Of a stretch of 40,688 nt of DNA, positions 9,084 to 18,658 are shown piece by piece. Under the pieces are notes generated by a model. The model saw only the letters and a list, made by a program, of their open reading frames with translations. It was not told the DNA's origin and searched no databases. Source of the DNA: Actinomycetes bacterium. GTDB taxonomy: Bacteria > Actinomycetota > Acidimicrobiia > Acidimicrobiales > Palsa-688. Made by a program: the position numbers and the translations under genes. The stretch covers positions 1-40,688 of the forward strand of contig JAJZDJ010000007.1 of assembly GCA_021828685.1 (NCBI GenBank), in the 5' to 3' direction. Numbering within the stretch: position 1 is the stretch's first letter; every line of letters begins with the position of its first letter.

Positions 9084-10316
9084 ATGGTCGAAAGACAGTT
9101 GCCGAGGCCAACAGACATCTCAGACCTCGTGAAGTTCAAGAGGCCGCAGTTCGACGCGACCAGACGCAGGCTGGAAGCGGCGCTGACCATCGAGGACTTG
9201 CGGAAGCTCGCAAAGAAGCGGACGCCGCGAGCTCCTTTCGACTACGCCGACGGGGCAGCAGAGGAGGAGATCTCGCTGCAGCGGGCCCGCCAGGCTTTCC
9301 GTGACATCGAGCTCCATCCCGGGATACTGCGTGGGGCCCCCGACAAGGTCGACACGTCGTGTGAGATCTTCGGGGGCCGGTCTGCGTGGCCGTTCGCCAT
9401 AGCTCCCATTGGATTCACTCGCCTTATGCGAAGCGAGGGCGAAAGTGCCGGAGCCGGCGCGGCGGGGGCCGCGGGGATCCCGTTTAGCCTCTCGACGCTC
9501 GGCACGACTTCGATCGAGGACGTGAGGGCGGCGAACCCATCCGGGCGCAACTGGTTCCAGCTGTACGTCATGCGTAAACGCGAGATCTCCTACGAGCTGG
9601 TGGAGCGCGCAGCGGCCAACGGTTTCGATACGCTGTTGTTCACGGTGGACACTCCCGTCGCCGGCGCAAGGCTGCGCGACAAACGCAACGGCTTCTCGAT
9701 CCCGCCGCAGCTGACCGCCGCGACATTGTTCGACACCGCACGAAAGCCGTCTTGGTGGTGGGATTTCCTTACCACCCCCAAGCTCGAGTTCGCATCGCTG
9801 CGCTCAACGGGCGGGACGGTCGGCGAGCTTCTCGACTCGGCGATGGACCCGACGATCAACGTGGAAGACCTCACGGTGATCCGCCAGATGTGGCCGGGCA
9901 AGCTCGTCGTAAAGGGCGTGCAGCGGGTCGACGACGCCAAGAAACTTGCCGATCTTGGCGTGGACGGGATCGTCCTGTCCAACCACGGCGGACGCCAACT
10001 CGACCGGGCACCGATCCCCTTCCATCTCCTCCCGCAAGTCGTACGAGAGGTCGGCTCCGACGTCGACATTGCGATAGACACCGGCATCATGTCCGGCGCC
10101 GACATAGTCGCGTCGATCGCGATGGGTGCCAAGTTCACCCTCATCGGCCGGGCCTACCTCTACGGTTTGATGGCGGGCGGGCGCGCCGGGGCGGACCGCA
10201 GCATCGAGATCCTGAGCGGTCAGATCGTGCGCACGATGAAGCTCCTCGGAGCGACGTCAATCCGCGAACTCGAACCCTCGCACGTCACCCAGCTCCGCCG
10301 CCTCGGGAGGCAGTAG
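9084..10316 (+). CDS. FMN-dependent alpha-hydroxy-acid dehydrogenase (lactate dehydrogenase-like)
   Basis: 410 residues from ATG 9084; a GTG at 9033 is a longer option without a better ribosome site. TIM-barrel flavoprotein oxidising L-lactate or another 2-hydroxy acid to the 2-oxo acid. The catalytic signature SNHGGRQLD (His base and following Arg) is present near residue 290. [28 protein letters not shown] and [18 protein letters not shown] are the usual FMN-binding and substrate-side segments. PLMD-like insertions of mitochondrial cytochrome b2 are absent. LldD-like, but mandelate or glycolate specificity cannot be excluded. The 3' end overlaps the convergent histidine kinase gene by 60 bases. 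Confidence 0.9.
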   Translation: MVERQLPRPTDISDLVKFKRPQFDATRRRLEAALTIEDLRKLAKKRTPRAPFDYADGAAEEEISLQRARQAFRDIELHPGILRGAPDKVDTSCEIFGGRSAWPFAIAPIGFTRLMRSEGESAGAGAAGAAGIPFSLSTLGTTSIEDVRAANPSGRNWFQLYVMRKREISYELVERAAANGFDTLLFTVDTPVAGARLRDKRNGFSIPPQLTAATLFDTARKPSWWWDFLTTPKLEFASLRSTGGTVGELLDSAMDPTINVEDLTVIRQMWPGKLVVKGVQRVDDAKKLADLGVDGIVLSNHGGRQLDRAPIPFHLLPQVVREVGSDVDIAIDTGIMSGADIVASIAMGAKFTLIGRAYLYGLMAGGRAGADRSIEILSGQIVRTMKLLGATSIRELEPSHVTQLRRLGRQ

Positions 10317-11570
10317 GCGACCTGCGCCCGCCGCAGTCAGCGTCACCACCACATGCGTGCCTACGCCCACGACGCTCGAGAGCTCCAGCGTCGCGCCCAT
10401 CGCCTCGCTCAAACGGCGGGCGAGCACCAAACCGAGTCCCGCACCGCCCTCGCGGCCTGCCTCGGCGCCCAGCCGATCGAACGGTACGAAAACTCTCGCC
10501 ATGAGCTCCTCGGGGATCCCAGCGCCCTGGTCCACAACGTGGATCCGCCCGACTCCGTCATCTCCTTGCGTATATACGCGGATACGGGTGCCTGGCGCCG
10601 AGAAGCGAACAGCGTTGGAAAGCAGGTTGATGATTACCTGTCGAAGCCGGCGCCGGTCAGCTCTGACGGTGATCGGCGGCCCTGCGCATCCGACCTGGAG
10701 ACCGCGGCGCGCTGCAAGCGGCTCTATGAGGTCGAGCGATGCTGCGATTTCGTCGTTCACCTTGACGTCTTGTAGCTCTATCGGCATTGCCCCAGCCTCG
10801 ACTCTTGCCAGGTCGAGGACGTCATCGACGATCGAGAGGATATGCGCCGCAGCGAGGCCGATCCGCTCCAGCGCACCGCGGCGTTGATCGGGTGACAGGT
10901 CGAGCGTCTGAAGATTCTCCGTGAAGCTGGTTATCGACTGAAGCGGCGTGCGAAGCTCGTGGCTGAGCGCTGTGACGAACTGCGACTTGGCGTGGTTCGC
11001 ACGCTCGGCGCTTTGGCGAGCGAGCTCAGCTTGATGCCTCGCTTCGCGTTCCGCCGACGCGCGGTCGTGCTCAACAGCTAGAGAGGTGAGGTGAGTGAAC
11101 CGGCGGACCAGCTCTCGGTCGCGCTCGTCAGGCTCGTATGGTGTTTCATGGTAGACAGCGAAAGTCCCGACCACCTCGCCCCGAGAGCGGATCGGGCTAG
11201 ACCAACAAGCCCGCAAACCGTAGCGGGCAGCAAGTCCGCGGAAGGCCTCCCAACGCAAGTCGGTCGAAACGTCCGAGCAGACGACCGCTTCGCCGAGGTG
11301 CACTGCAGTTCCGCACGATCCGGCGGCAGGGCCAGGAACGAGACCGTCCACACCGGCCGAGAAGCCAGAGGCCAGCGTCGGCGCCGAGCGGTTCCGCAGC
11401 CTTCCCTCCTCGTCTAGGAGAAGGATCGAGCACATGCTGCCCACCATGAGATCCTCGAGTGCGAGCGCTATCGAGTCGAGCACTTCCCTCAGCTGCGCGC
11501 CGGACGCCACCTGCTCCATCACCGCCGTCTGGCGGTCAAGGACTGCGGTGACTTCCTCGCCGCTCAGCAA
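10257..11570 (-). CDS. Soluble GAF-domain sensor histidine kinase
   Basis: 437 residues. GAF domain at about 25-165 ([48 protein letters not shown]). A coiled stretch is followed by a HisKA domain with phosphorylatable His204 in [12 protein letters not shown], then a HATPase_c domain with N box ([14 protein letters not shown]), G1 (DQGAGIPEE) and G2 ([12 protein letters not shown]). No membrane helix is seen, so it is a cytoplasmic sensor of a diffusible ligand, redox state or partner. It is the second gene of an operon: the response regulator ends only three bases before its start at 11570. Its last 20 codons overlap the end of the convergent dehydrogenase gene. Confidence 0.93.
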   Translation of the reverse strand: MLSGEEVTAVLDRQTAVMEQVASGAQLREVLDSIALALEDLMVGSMCSILLLDEEGRLRNRSAPTLASGFSAGVDGLVPGPAAGSCGTAVHLGEAVVCSDVSTDLRWEAFRGLAARYGLRACWSSPIRSRGEVVGTFAVYHETPYEPDERDRELVRRFTHLTSLAVEHDRASAEREARHQAELARQSAERANHAKSQFVTALSHELRTPLQSITSFTENLQTLDLSPDQRRGALERIGLAAAHILSIVDDVLDLARVEAGAMPIELQDVKVNDEIAASLDLIEPLAARRGLQVGCAGPPITVRADRRRLRQVIINLLSNAVRFSAPGTRIRVYTQGDDGVGRIHVVDQGAGIPEELMARVFVPFDRLGAEAGREGGAGLGLVLARRLSEAMGATLELSSVVGVGTHVVVTLTAAGAGRLLPPEAAELGDVRGFEFAD

Positions 11571-11573
11571 CTG

Positions 11574-12287
11574 TCAAGCCTCCCAGCGGTAGCCGACAGA
11601 GCGAATGGTACGCAACCGTCTCGGGCGGCTCGGGTCGTCCTCGAGTTTCTGGCGAAGCCGGTAGACGTGCTCCGTAACCGTTGCCTCGGTCTGCCATCCG
11701 GCGTGGCTCGACCACACGGCCGCAAGCAGTTCAGAACGCGTGCATACCCGCTGCGGATGATCGACGAAATAGGCCAGCAAGTCGAACTCTTTTGCGGGCA
11801 GCTCGACGGGCGCACCGTCAAGCCAGGCATGGCGGGATTCCCGGTCTATCTCGACGCCTACCCCAGTCGGTTCGAAGACGCGGGCGCCCGTGTTGTAAAC
11901 GGCACTTCGGCGCAGTACCGAGCGGGCGCGGGCGGCGAGCTCGCCCGGCGAGAAAGGCTTGACCAGGTAGTCGTCTGCGCCGAGGTCGAGGCCGACGATA
12001 CGGTCGGTCTCGCCGTCTCGTCCCGACAGCACGATCACAGGCAAACTGCTCTGCGCCGTTTGCCCGTCGCCGGAGCGCAGTCTGCGGAGTATGTCAAGGC
12101 CTCCCACCCCGGGAAGCGAAAGGTCGAGCACCACCAGCGACGGGAGCGACGACTTGATCGAGTCGAGCGCTGCTATCCCGTTGTCCACTGCAGTCACCTC
12201 AAAGCCGTCTGCCTCGAGTGCCCAGGTGACGCCAGTCCGGACTCCTTCGTCGTCGTCGACCACGAGGACATGCCGTCGGAAGGACAC
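11574..12287 (-). CDS. OmpR/PhoB-family response regulator
   Basis: 237 residues from GTG 12287, which places the receiver domain at the start (VSFRRHVLVVDDDEG). A GTG at 12371 would add 28 residues of poor character and run through the putative operator. Receiver domain: acidic pocket DDD, phospho-acceptor Asp55 in VVLDLSLPG, switch Ser in IVLSGRD and Lys in DDYLVKPF. The C-terminal winged helix ends with VTEHVYRLRQKLEDD and RTIRSVGYRWEA. It is the first gene of a two-gene operon with the GAF kinase, its obvious partner. The direct repeats at 12326-12352 suggest autoregulation and possible control of the divergent oxidoreductase at 12475. Confidence 0.93.
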   Translation of the reverse strand: MSFRRHVLVVDDDEGVRTGVTWALEADGFEVTAVDNGIAALDSIKSSLPSLVVLDLSLPGVGGLDILRRLRSGDGQTAQSSLPVIVLSGRDGETDRIVGLDLGADDYLVKPFSPGELAARARSVLRRSAVYNTGARVFEPTGVGVEIDRESRHAWLDGAPVELPAKEFDLLAYFVDHPQRVCTRSELLAAVWSSHAGWQTEATVTEHVYRLRQKLEDDPSRPRRLRTIRSVGYRWEA

Positions 12288-12325
12288 GCTCGCGACGTTA
12301 CTCTTCCGATATTGCGAAGGCCGCC

Positions 12326-12352
12326 GTTGATGAGAAGTTGATGCGGCGTTGA
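12326..12352. promoter_or_regulatory. Three GTTGA boxes with 11-bp period, probable response-regulator site
   Basis: GTTGA starts at 12326, 12337 and 12348, exactly 11 bases apart, the first two continuing as GTTGATG. OmpR/PhoB-type regulators bind direct repeats with an 11-base period on one face of the helix. The boxes lie 39-65 bases upstream of the regulator's own GTG and on the other side face the oxidoreductase gene at 12475. Confidence 0.6.
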
Positions 12353-12474
12353 AGCGCCCTCCAGAGTGCACCTCTTATGTTGTTGATGGAAATCCGTTCG
12401 GCCCTCGGGGGAGGCACGGATTGCACGGCCAGTACCTAACCGCCTGTCCAGCCACAACCGACTAGGAGTCACGC

Positions 12475-13467
12475 ATGAAGCTCGCCTTGTACCTACCGAA
12501 CTTTCGCGACAAGGTAACGGTCACGGAACTCGAGGACCTCACGCGACTCGCCGAGGACCTGGACTTCGACTCGATCTGGACCCTCGACCGTATCGTCGTC
12601 CCCGAGGCGTCCGACCGGGCCGAGCTTCAGCACTCCTTCGGAATGATGACCGAGTTCCCAAAAGCCCTGCCGGTCTCCGCACGAGGCGAGTGGTTCCAAG
12701 GCTGGCCGCTGATTCCGTGGCTTGCCGCGAAGACATCGAAATGCCGTATCGGCATGAGTATCACCGACACTCCGTACAGGTCACCCGGCGTGCTCGCAGC
12801 GGAGCTCGCCACGGTCGACCATCTCTGCGGGGGTCGCCTCAACGTGGGCGTCGGAGCAGGCTGGATGCCGGAGGAGTTCGCTGCGGCGAGCGCTTCTCAC
12901 ATTTTCCCCAAACGCCACGCGCACGTCCGCGAGACCCTGGAGATCATGCAGGGAATCTGGACGAACGACCTGTTCGAATATCACGGAGAGTTCGCCGACT
13001 TCGATCGCTGCGGGTTCGGGGCCAAGCCGCTCCAGGATCCGCATCCGCCGATCTTCTTCAGCGGGCTCAAAGACCCGAAGCGCTCGGCGAACCGGATCGC
13101 CAAGTACAACCTGTCAGGCTGGATCGGGATACAGGACACGCCGGAGGAGCTACGCGAATGGCGCGGCCCGATCCAGCGCGAGCTCGACGCGCTCGGTAAG
13201 GCAGACATCCTCGACTCACTGGAGCTTTGCAGTATGTACTGGTTTGTGATCACCGACGAACCGTCCGATCAGACGCCGGCGGGCAAGGCAAGCAATATCC
13301 TTATCGGCACCGCGACTCAAATCACCGACAACCTCAAACGCCTCCGCGACTCTGGGCTCACAATGCCGCTCATCTGGCCGCCGTTCTCGGATGTCCCGGT
13401 CTCCAAGACACTCGACGACCTGAAACGGCTCAACGACGAGATCCTGCCCGCGGTAAACGCGGGTTGA
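12475..13467 (+). CDS. LLM-class F420-dependent oxidoreductase
   Basis: 330 residues, ATG preceded by AGGAG at about 12464. Luciferase-like TIM barrel with the F420-family pattern: N-terminal MKLALYLPNF, LDFDSIWTLDRIVVP, CRIGMSITDTPYRSP, then GGRLNVGVGAGWMPEEFAA, a strong signature of Actinobacteria LLM/F420 enzymes. The following segments IFPKRHAHVRETLEIMQ and HPPIFFSG fit the same group. The probable reaction is a hydride transfer with reduced F420 on an unknown substrate. It is divergent from the two-component operon, with about 190 bases of shared control region, so it is a candidate target of that regulator. Confidence 0.88.
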   Translation: MKLALYLPNFRDKVTVTELEDLTRLAEDLDFDSIWTLDRIVVPEASDRAELQHSFGMMTEFPKALPVSARGEWFQGWPLIPWLAAKTSKCRIGMSITDTPYRSPGVLAAELATVDHLCGGRLNVGVGAGWMPEEFAAASASHIFPKRHAHVRETLEIMQGIWTNDLFEYHGEFADFDRCGFGAKPLQDPHPPIFFSGLKDPKRSANRIAKYNLSGWIGIQDTPEELREWRGPIQRELDALGKADILDSLELCSMYWFVITDEPSDQTPAGKASNILIGTATQITDNLKRLRDSGLTMPLIWPPFSDVPVSKTLDDLKRLNDEILPAVNAG

Positions 13468-13480
13468 CGGTTAGCGGTGC

Positions 13481-13909
13481 TCAGTGGGCGGACCACCCGG
13501 TTATCGTGACCACGCGCAGCAGAAGTATCGAGCTGAACGGTCTGTCGCGATACTGCGGGAACGCCTCTGACAAGCGCAACGCCAGAGCGGCCGCCCGCTC
13601 GTCGCCCTCCGCACCGTGGCCCTGCCAGCGTATCGCCGCCCGAACCCACCACAGTTTCGTCCAGTCTTCGAGGTCCCAATGTTCGATCAACAGCGCTGCT
13701 CTCGGGTCGGCCTCGAGGTTACGTTCGCGTTGCAGGTAAAACGACGCCTTCGCCTTGACCTGATCGACCGGCACGGCGACGAAACCGTCGGCGTCGGCGA
13801 CGTACACGGCCGGAACAGCGTCCACGCCTCTCTCGGGGTGAACGGTGCAAAGAACCCCGTGGTTGTGCGAGCGGAGCAGTTCCCGGCAGTCGTCCGAATC
13901 TATCTTCAC
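13481..13909 (-). CDS. PPOX-class split-barrel protein, likely F420-dependent
   Basis: 142 residues, GTG start. Small split beta-barrel of the pyridoxamine-5'-phosphate-oxidase-like superfamily. Landmarks: RELLRSHNHGVLCTVHPERGVDAVPAVY, arranged as the usual first two strands; VDQVKAKASFYLQRERNLEADPRAALLIEHWD, the cofactor-binding helix-turn; and the ending VVTITGWSAH. The layout and ending resemble the TIGR03668-type F420-binding proteins of actinomycetes. (Both strings are given only to mark positions about 12-35 and 50-80.) It converges on the F420-type oxidoreductase 12475-13467 with 13 bases between stops. Substrate unknown. Confidence 0.8.
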   Translation of the reverse strand: MKIDSDDCRELLRSHNHGVLCTVHPERGVDAVPAVYVADADGFVAVPVDQVKAKASFYLQRERNLEADPRAALLIEHWDLEDWTKLWWVRAAIRWQGHGAEGDERAAALALRLSEAFPQYRDRPFSSILLLRVVTITGWSAH

Positions 13910-14073
13910 GGCCCCGGATCGACGGATTCAGGCACGATCGGCTCCTCAAAGACGCACGTCACTCCCCGATGGAGCGACGCCAGAGCCGATGGTAGGTCGT
14001 GGGCGCTCGACGTGTTTGGCGGCGGTCATCTCCCTGTGGCGTTGGGCCGTCGTAGCTCGGCGGTGCCACGTCC

Positions 14074-15636
14074 GTGAACCTCGCTGTGTGGGTGCAGAGG
14101 CAGGGCTTCCAGCGCCCCGACGATCCGGCTCTGGCCGAAGGCGAGCGCGTCCATGCCTCGTGGAGCGATTTTGCCCGTACCGCGTCGGCAGTGGCGGGAG
14201 GGCTTCGAGGCGATCTCGGGCTGTCCCCGGGCGACCGGGTTGCGATCGTCATGCGCAACCGACCTGAGTACTTGGAAGCGATGTTCGCAATTTGGCACGC
14301 CGGCCTTGTCGTCGTTCCTGTCAACGCCCGGCTACACCAAGACGAGATCGCTTACATCGTCGACGACAGCGGGGCCCGGGTCTTAGTGACCGACGACAGT
14401 CACGCGGAGCAAGCCGAGGGTCTTGTCGGTTCGGTCACGTGCCTCCAAGATGTCGTCGTCGTCGGAGGGCAGCGATGGAAGCAACTCGCCGCTTCGCCGT
14501 CCTGCGTCCTAGTCGACGCGAATCCCGAGGATCCGGCGTGGCTCTTCTACACGAGCGGGACCACCGGCCGACCCAAAGGCGCGACGCTCACCCACCGAAA
14601 CCTGTTGGTCATGTCGTTGAGCTACACAGCAGACATCGACTGGATATCTCAGCGCGATTGCATCTTGCACGCAGCGCCTCTCTCACACGGTTCCGGCCTT
14701 TACGGCCTACCTCACATAGCTCGCGGGGCGCTAAGCGTCATGGCACAGTCAGGCGCCGTCGACGGCCAGGAGATAGCGTCACTTATCCGACGCTGGCCGG
14801 GAATGTCTTTCTTCGCCGCCCCGACGATGGTCAAGCGCCTCGCCGAGGACCCCGCCCTCGCCGGAGCGGACCTGTCCAACCTCAAGACGATCATCTACGG
14901 TGGCGCGCCGATGTACCTCGCAGACCTCGAGCGCGCGCTCGACATCTTCGGACCCCGGCTCGCGCAGATCTACGGACAGGGCGAGGCACCCATGACGATC
15001 ACTGCCCTCTCCAAAGAGGACCACGCCGCACGGGAGGGCCCGCGGTGGGAGGAGCGGGTGAGAAGCGTGGGTTCGCCCCGGACCGACGTCGAGGTTCGCG
15101 TCGTCGACGACGAGCATCGTGAGTTACCGGTCGGCGAGGCAGGCGAAGTCGTAGTCCGTGGCGACGTCGTCATGGCCGGGTACTGGATGCAGCCGGCGGC
15201 AACGGCGGAGACCCTGCGCGGAGGATGGCTGCACACCGGGGACGTCGGCAGCTTCGACGCCGACGGATACCTGACGTTGCGGGACAGGTCCAAGGACCTG
15301 ATCATCAGCGGAGGCATGAACATCTACCCACGCGAGGTCGAGGAAACCCTGCTGCTCCATCCCGGCGTTCGCGCCGTCTCAGTAGTCGGCAAACCAGACC
15401 CCGAGTGGGGTGAAGCCGTCACGGCTTTTGTCGTCGCCGCTGACACCGACAACCCGCCGAATTTCGAGGAGCTCGACAAGGTCTGCCTCGACCACGTCGC
15501 CCGATACAAACGGCCCAAGGAATACCGGCTCCTCGACAGCCTCCCCACAAACAACTACGGCAAAGTCCTCAAACGCCAACTCAGAGATCATCTCGTCGAC
15601 GAAGCCGAACGCGAGGACCGGGACCCTGTTGGCTGA
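14074..15636 (+). CDS. AMP-forming acyl-CoA ligase (FadD-like)
   Basis: 520 residues, GTG start. Activates a carboxylic acid as acyl-adenylate and then CoA thioester. Core motifs in order: P-loop-like LFYTSGTTGRPKGATLTHRN (about 160-178), an IYGGAPMYLAD segment, QIYGQGEAPMTIT (in place of the usual YGxTE), GWLHTGDVGSFDADGYL, DRSKDLIISGGMNIYPREVEE, and the catalytic Lys region NNYGKVLKRQLRDH. The GQGEAP motif is typical of a branch of actinomycete fatty-acid/aromatic CoA ligases. It stands alone between a divergent PPOX gene and a convergent M20 peptidase. The 164 bases upstream of its start (13910-14073) hold the control region; I see no clear promoter in it. Confidence 0.88.
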   Translation: MNLAVWVQRQGFQRPDDPALAEGERVHASWSDFARTASAVAGGLRGDLGLSPGDRVAIVMRNRPEYLEAMFAIWHAGLVVVPVNARLHQDEIAYIVDDSGARVLVTDDSHAEQAEGLVGSVTCLQDVVVVGGQRWKQLAASPSCVLVDANPEDPAWLFYTSGTTGRPKGATLTHRNLLVMSLSYTADIDWISQRDCILHAAPLSHGSGLYGLPHIARGALSVMAQSGAVDGQEIASLIRRWPGMSFFAAPTMVKRLAEDPALAGADLSNLKTIIYGGAPMYLADLERALDIFGPRLAQIYGQGEAPMTITALSKEDHAAREGPRWEERVRSVGSPRTDVEVRVVDDEHRELPVGEAGEVVVRGDVVMAGYWMQPAATAETLRGGWLHTGDVGSFDADGYLTLRDRSKDLIISGGMNIYPREVEETLLLHPGVRAVSVVGKPDPEWGEAVTAFVVAADTDNPPNFEELDKVCLDHVARYKRPKEYRLLDSLPTNNYGKVLKRQLRDHLVDEAEREDRDPVG

Positions 15637-15672
15637 ACCGGATTCTCGGCGAACTGAGCGTTATTGTCGGTC

Positions 15673-17121
15673 TCAGGGCGATGTAGCCTCGCTCGCCTGT
15701 ACAGCGTGTGTCGCGCCGCGCGTCGCGCCGTGCGACGCGAGGATGTTCGCAACCGCCAGCGTCACATTGTTCGCGGTAGGCAGATCGAGGCATTCGTCGA
15801 TCCCGTGGGCGTTCGAACCAGGGCCGAGCACCCCTGTCGCGAGGACAGCGATACCGGGAAAGCGCCGCCCGAGGCCCGCCAAGAAAGGTATGGTGCCACC
15901 TTCACTCGTCCAGGCGGCCGGCCGGCCGAATGCAGCCGACGAAGCGTCGTCGACGGCTTCCGACAGCCACTGTGGCAACTCGGGACAGATCCAGCCTGAC
16001 GCGGGGGAATGGAAACGCACCGAGACACGTGACCCAGAGGGGGGATCCGCCTGCAGAACGCGCGCCAGGGCGCGAGCGGCTGCCTCGCCGTCGACAGCAG
16101 GTGGCAGTCTAAATGACAGATTCACAGCGGTCATCGGCCGAAGCACGTTACCGCCAGACGCAACCGATGGAATGCCGTCGATACCCACCACCGACATCGC
16201 CGGAGCCCATGCTTGGCGCAACAGTCGCTCCGAGGCGCTCGCGCCGGCCAGCTCCAGGCCTTCCACTGAAGGCATCGCTTCGCCGACAAGATCGCCGAAC
16301 TCGGCTGCCAAAGCCTCGTACCTGGCGCGGTGCAGGCTCGGCGCCTCTGCGTGAAGCTCCGGCACGAGCACGTCGCCTGTCGTCGAATCCTCCACACGTT
16401 CGATCAGCCGACGCAGCAGCCGGAACGAGGACGGAACCACTCCGGAAGCCGCCCCGGAATGGACTCCTCGCTCCAATACGTCGACCTCCACGGTTACCGT
16501 GACGTTGCCCCGGAGCGACTGGGTAAGCCACAGCCGGTCGTAGGTCGGCGAGCCGGAGTCGAGGCAGATAAGCAGTTCGACGTCACCGAGGCGGTCCGAC
16601 AGCGTATCGACATGCGCGTCGAGATCCGGGCTGGCGCTCTCTTCGCTTCCTTCGATCAAGATCACGCAGCGTCGATGATCGAGGCCCGCCCGCTGCACCG
16701 CCTCGATGGCGAGCAACGCCGAGAATATGGAGTAGCCGTCGTCGGCTCCTCCCCGACCGTAGAGCCGGGTGCCCCGAAGAACCGGCCGGAATGGGTCGAG
16801 TCCTTCGCTCCAGGTTCCAAGGGGAGGCTGCTTGTCGAAGTGGCCGTAAAGTAGGACCGTTCCGGTCGAGTGAGGATCGCTGGCCGCCACCTCGCAGACC
16901 AGGATCGGTGTGCGACCCTTCAGGCGATGGACATCGACGGACAGGCCGCGTATAGGGCGGCCCCGGGACCAATCCGCCAGGTAGGTCACGGCGCGCTCCA
17001 GATGTCCGGTTGATTCCCAGTCGGCGTCGTAAGCCGGGGAAAGGCATGGGATCTCGAGGTAGGCAGACAACGCTTCGAGCGCGTCCGAGACGAAGTCCAC
17101 TGTGATCGCTGGCTCAGGCAT
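15673..17121 (-). CDS. M20-family metallopeptidase (dipeptidase-like)
   Basis: 482 residues, ATG start. Di-zinc amidohydrolase fold. Metal-binding positions are visible: His in VLLYGHFDKQPP, bridging Asp in GRGGADDGYS, catalytic Glu pair in IEGSEESASPDL, then LLICLDSG. The dimerisation domain runs from about residue 205 to 350. The HFDKQPP and GRG-x-x-DDG pattern is that of cytosolic M20 dipeptidases (carnosinase/CNDP-like group) rather than ArgE or DapE. Probable role is hydrolysis of a short peptide or N-acyl amino acid. It is divergent from the Rieske operon, and its stop lies 36 bases from the convergent CoA-ligase stop. Confidence 0.88.
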   Translation of the reverse strand: MPEPAITVDFVSDALEALSAYLEIPCLSPAYDADWESTGHLERAVTYLADWSRGRPIRGLSVDVHRLKGRTPILVCEVAASDPHSTGTVLLYGHFDKQPPLGTWSEGLDPFRPVLRGTRLYGRGGADDGYSIFSALLAIEAVQRAGLDHRRCVILIEGSEESASPDLDAHVDTLSDRLGDVELLICLDSGSPTYDRLWLTQSLRGNVTVTVEVDVLERGVHSGAASGVVPSSFRLLRRLIERVEDSTTGDVLVPELHAEAPSLHRARYEALAAEFGDLVGEAMPSVEGLELAGASASERLLRQAWAPAMSVVGIDGIPSVASGGNVLRPMTAVNLSFRLPPAVDGEAAARALARVLQADPPSGSRVSVRFHSPASGWICPELPQWLSEAVDDASSAAFGRPAAWTSEGGTIPFLAGLGRRFPGIAVLATGVLGPGSNAHGIDECLDLPTANNVTLAVANILASHGATRGATHAVQASEATSP

Positions 17122-17190
17122 CCGCTAGACGCTACCCGGCGCCCGTTGAATGTCGGGCATCCGATGGACGGAGTCGCAGCGGACGTCTCG

Positions 17191-17219
17191 TTGACACTGC
17201 GTCATTTTCTTGGCAGACT
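17191..17219 (+). promoter_or_regulatory. Possible promoter of the Rieske operon
   Basis: TTGACA (17191-17196), 17-base spacer, CAGACT (17214-17219). The -35 is perfect; the -10 keeps only the key A2, A4 and T6. The predicted transcript start near 17226 excludes a TTG at 17210 as start codon and fits ATG 17255. Confidence 0.4.
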
Positions 17220-17254
17220 GGTACCCGGCCGACTTGACCCACATGGAGCCCAGC

Positions 17255-18658
17255 ATGGAGGTAACGCCCGTGGACCTGACTTCCCAACGACCCGGGCCAT
17301 CCGTACAGGACGTCTTGGCGACCGACGTCAACCCCGCTCCAGCGGTGATGCGAAGCGAGTCGCCTGCGGCGAACCAAGCCGACACCGATCTCGCGATCGA
17401 ACGTTACTTCTCGAAGGACTGGCACAACCGTGAGGTCGTCAATGTCTGGCGAAAGTGCTGGCAGATGGCATGCCGGGTGGAGGAGATCCCCAATGTGGGC
17501 GACCACGTCGTCTACGACATCGTCCACGACTCGCTGATCGTGGTGCGCACAGGGCCCGACGAGATCCGTGCGTACATCAACTCCTGCCTGCACCGTGGGA
17601 CGATGCTGCGCACCTCGGGTGGCTGCGTGCAACGGCTTCGGTGCCCGTTTCACGGGTGGACCTGGAAGCTGGACGGGACCCTGCTGCATATCCCGCAACA
17701 GTGGGACCTGCCCCATGTCGATCCGGCAACGACGTCGCTTCCCGAGGCAAAAGTCGGGACGTGGGGCGGCTACGTGTTCGTCAACTTCGACCTCGAATGC
17801 GAGCCGCTCGCAAGCTACCTGGAGAACCTTCCCGAGCACTTCGCTTCGTTCGACCTCGAGAACCGCTACAAGGCGGCGCACGTCGCAAAGATAATGCCCT
17901 GCAACTGGAAGCTGGCCATGGAGGCGTTCGTTGAGGCCTACCACGTTGCTGTCGCACATCCGCAGGTACTCGCCTACTACGGCGACTCGAACACGCAGTA
18001 CGACGTTTGGCCAGGCGTCCGTCACGTGAGCCGGATGATCAGCGTGCAGGGGGTGCCGAGCCCTTCGATGAGGGGTATCCCGGCGGAGAGGACCGTCGAG
18101 GAGATGCGTCGCGACGTGCCGTTCTTCGCAGGAGAGCCGATCGAGGTCGCTGAAGGTGAGACAGCGCGCGCCAAACTCGCTCTGCGTGCCCGGCAGAAGA
18201 TCTCTCGGTCCACTCAGCTCGACATGTCGTCGCTCTCTGACACCGAATCCCTGGATCTCATCGAGTACATGCTGTTTCCCAACATGGTCCCGTGGGGGGG
18301 ACAGGCGCTGCCGATCACCTACCGGTTCCGGCCGAACGGCGACGATCCGGAGAGTTCGATCATGGAGATCATGTTCCTTTTCTCCAAGTCCCCCGACGGC
18401 AGCCATCCCGCACCAGCGACGATGACGATGCTCGGCCCGGACGAGCGGTGGGCCGACGCTCCCGAGCTCGGCTCGGCAGCGATGGTCGCAGACCAGGACA
18501 CGGACAATCTGATGCGAATCCAGCGGGGACTGCGGACTTCGCGCAAACCGGGGGTAACTCTAGCCAGATACCAGGAAAGTCGGATTCGGCATTTCCATTC
18601 GACCCTCGACGCGTACATGGGCCTGGGCGAACGGTCAACCGAGGGTGCCGGGCAATGA
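17255..18658 (+). CDS. Rieske non-heme iron oxygenase, alpha (catalytic) subunit
   Basis: 467 residues from ATG 17255, which has GGAG six bases upstream; ATG 17243 is the alternative. The N-terminal Rieske [2Fe-2S] domain has the C-x-H pair in NSCLHRGTML and the C-x2-H pair in LRCPFHGWTWKLDG (about residues 115-140). The C-terminal catalytic domain carries the mononuclear iron ligands in EAFVEAYHVAVAHPQ (two His), with an acidic third ligand expected later. These enzymes hydroxylate or dihydroxylate aromatic and steroid-type substrates using electrons from a ferredoxin/reductase. No beta subunit, ferredoxin or reductase gene is adjacent, so it is either an alpha-only type or borrows electron carriers. 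It overlaps the CoA ligase start by ATGA. Confidence 0.92.
   Translation: MEVTPVDLTSQRPGPSVQDVLATDVNPAPAVMRSESPAANQADTDLAIERYFSKDWHNREVVNVWRKCWQMACRVEEIPNVGDHVVYDIVHDSLIVVRTGPDEIRAYINSCLHRGTMLRTSGGCVQRLRCPFHGWTWKLDGTLLHIPQQWDLPHVDPATTSLPEAKVGTWGGYVFVNFDLECEPLASYLENLPEHFASFDLENRYKAAHVAKIMPCNWKLAMEAFVEAYHVAVAHPQVLAYYGDSNTQYDVWPGVRHVSRMISVQGVPSPSMRGIPAERTVEEMRRDVPFFAGEPIEVAEGETARAKLALRARQKISRSTQLDMSSLSDTESLDLIEYMLFPNMVPWGGQALPITYRFRPNGDDPESSIMEIMFLFSKSPDGSHPAPATMTMLGPDERWADAPELGSAAMVADQDTDNLMRIQRGLRTSRKPGVTLARYQESRIRHFHSTLDAYMGLGERSTEGAGQ

Noticed and set aside
17132..18406. 424-residue minus-strand open frame opposite the Rieske gene
   Set aside because: Arg/His/Asp-rich translation without domains; shadow of the oxygenase gene, whose motifs are complete on the other strand.
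18292..18654. Upstream extension of the second acyl-CoA ligase
   Set aside because: Reads through the Rieske coding frame in another phase; ligase homology begins at ATG 18655 with an ATGA overlap.
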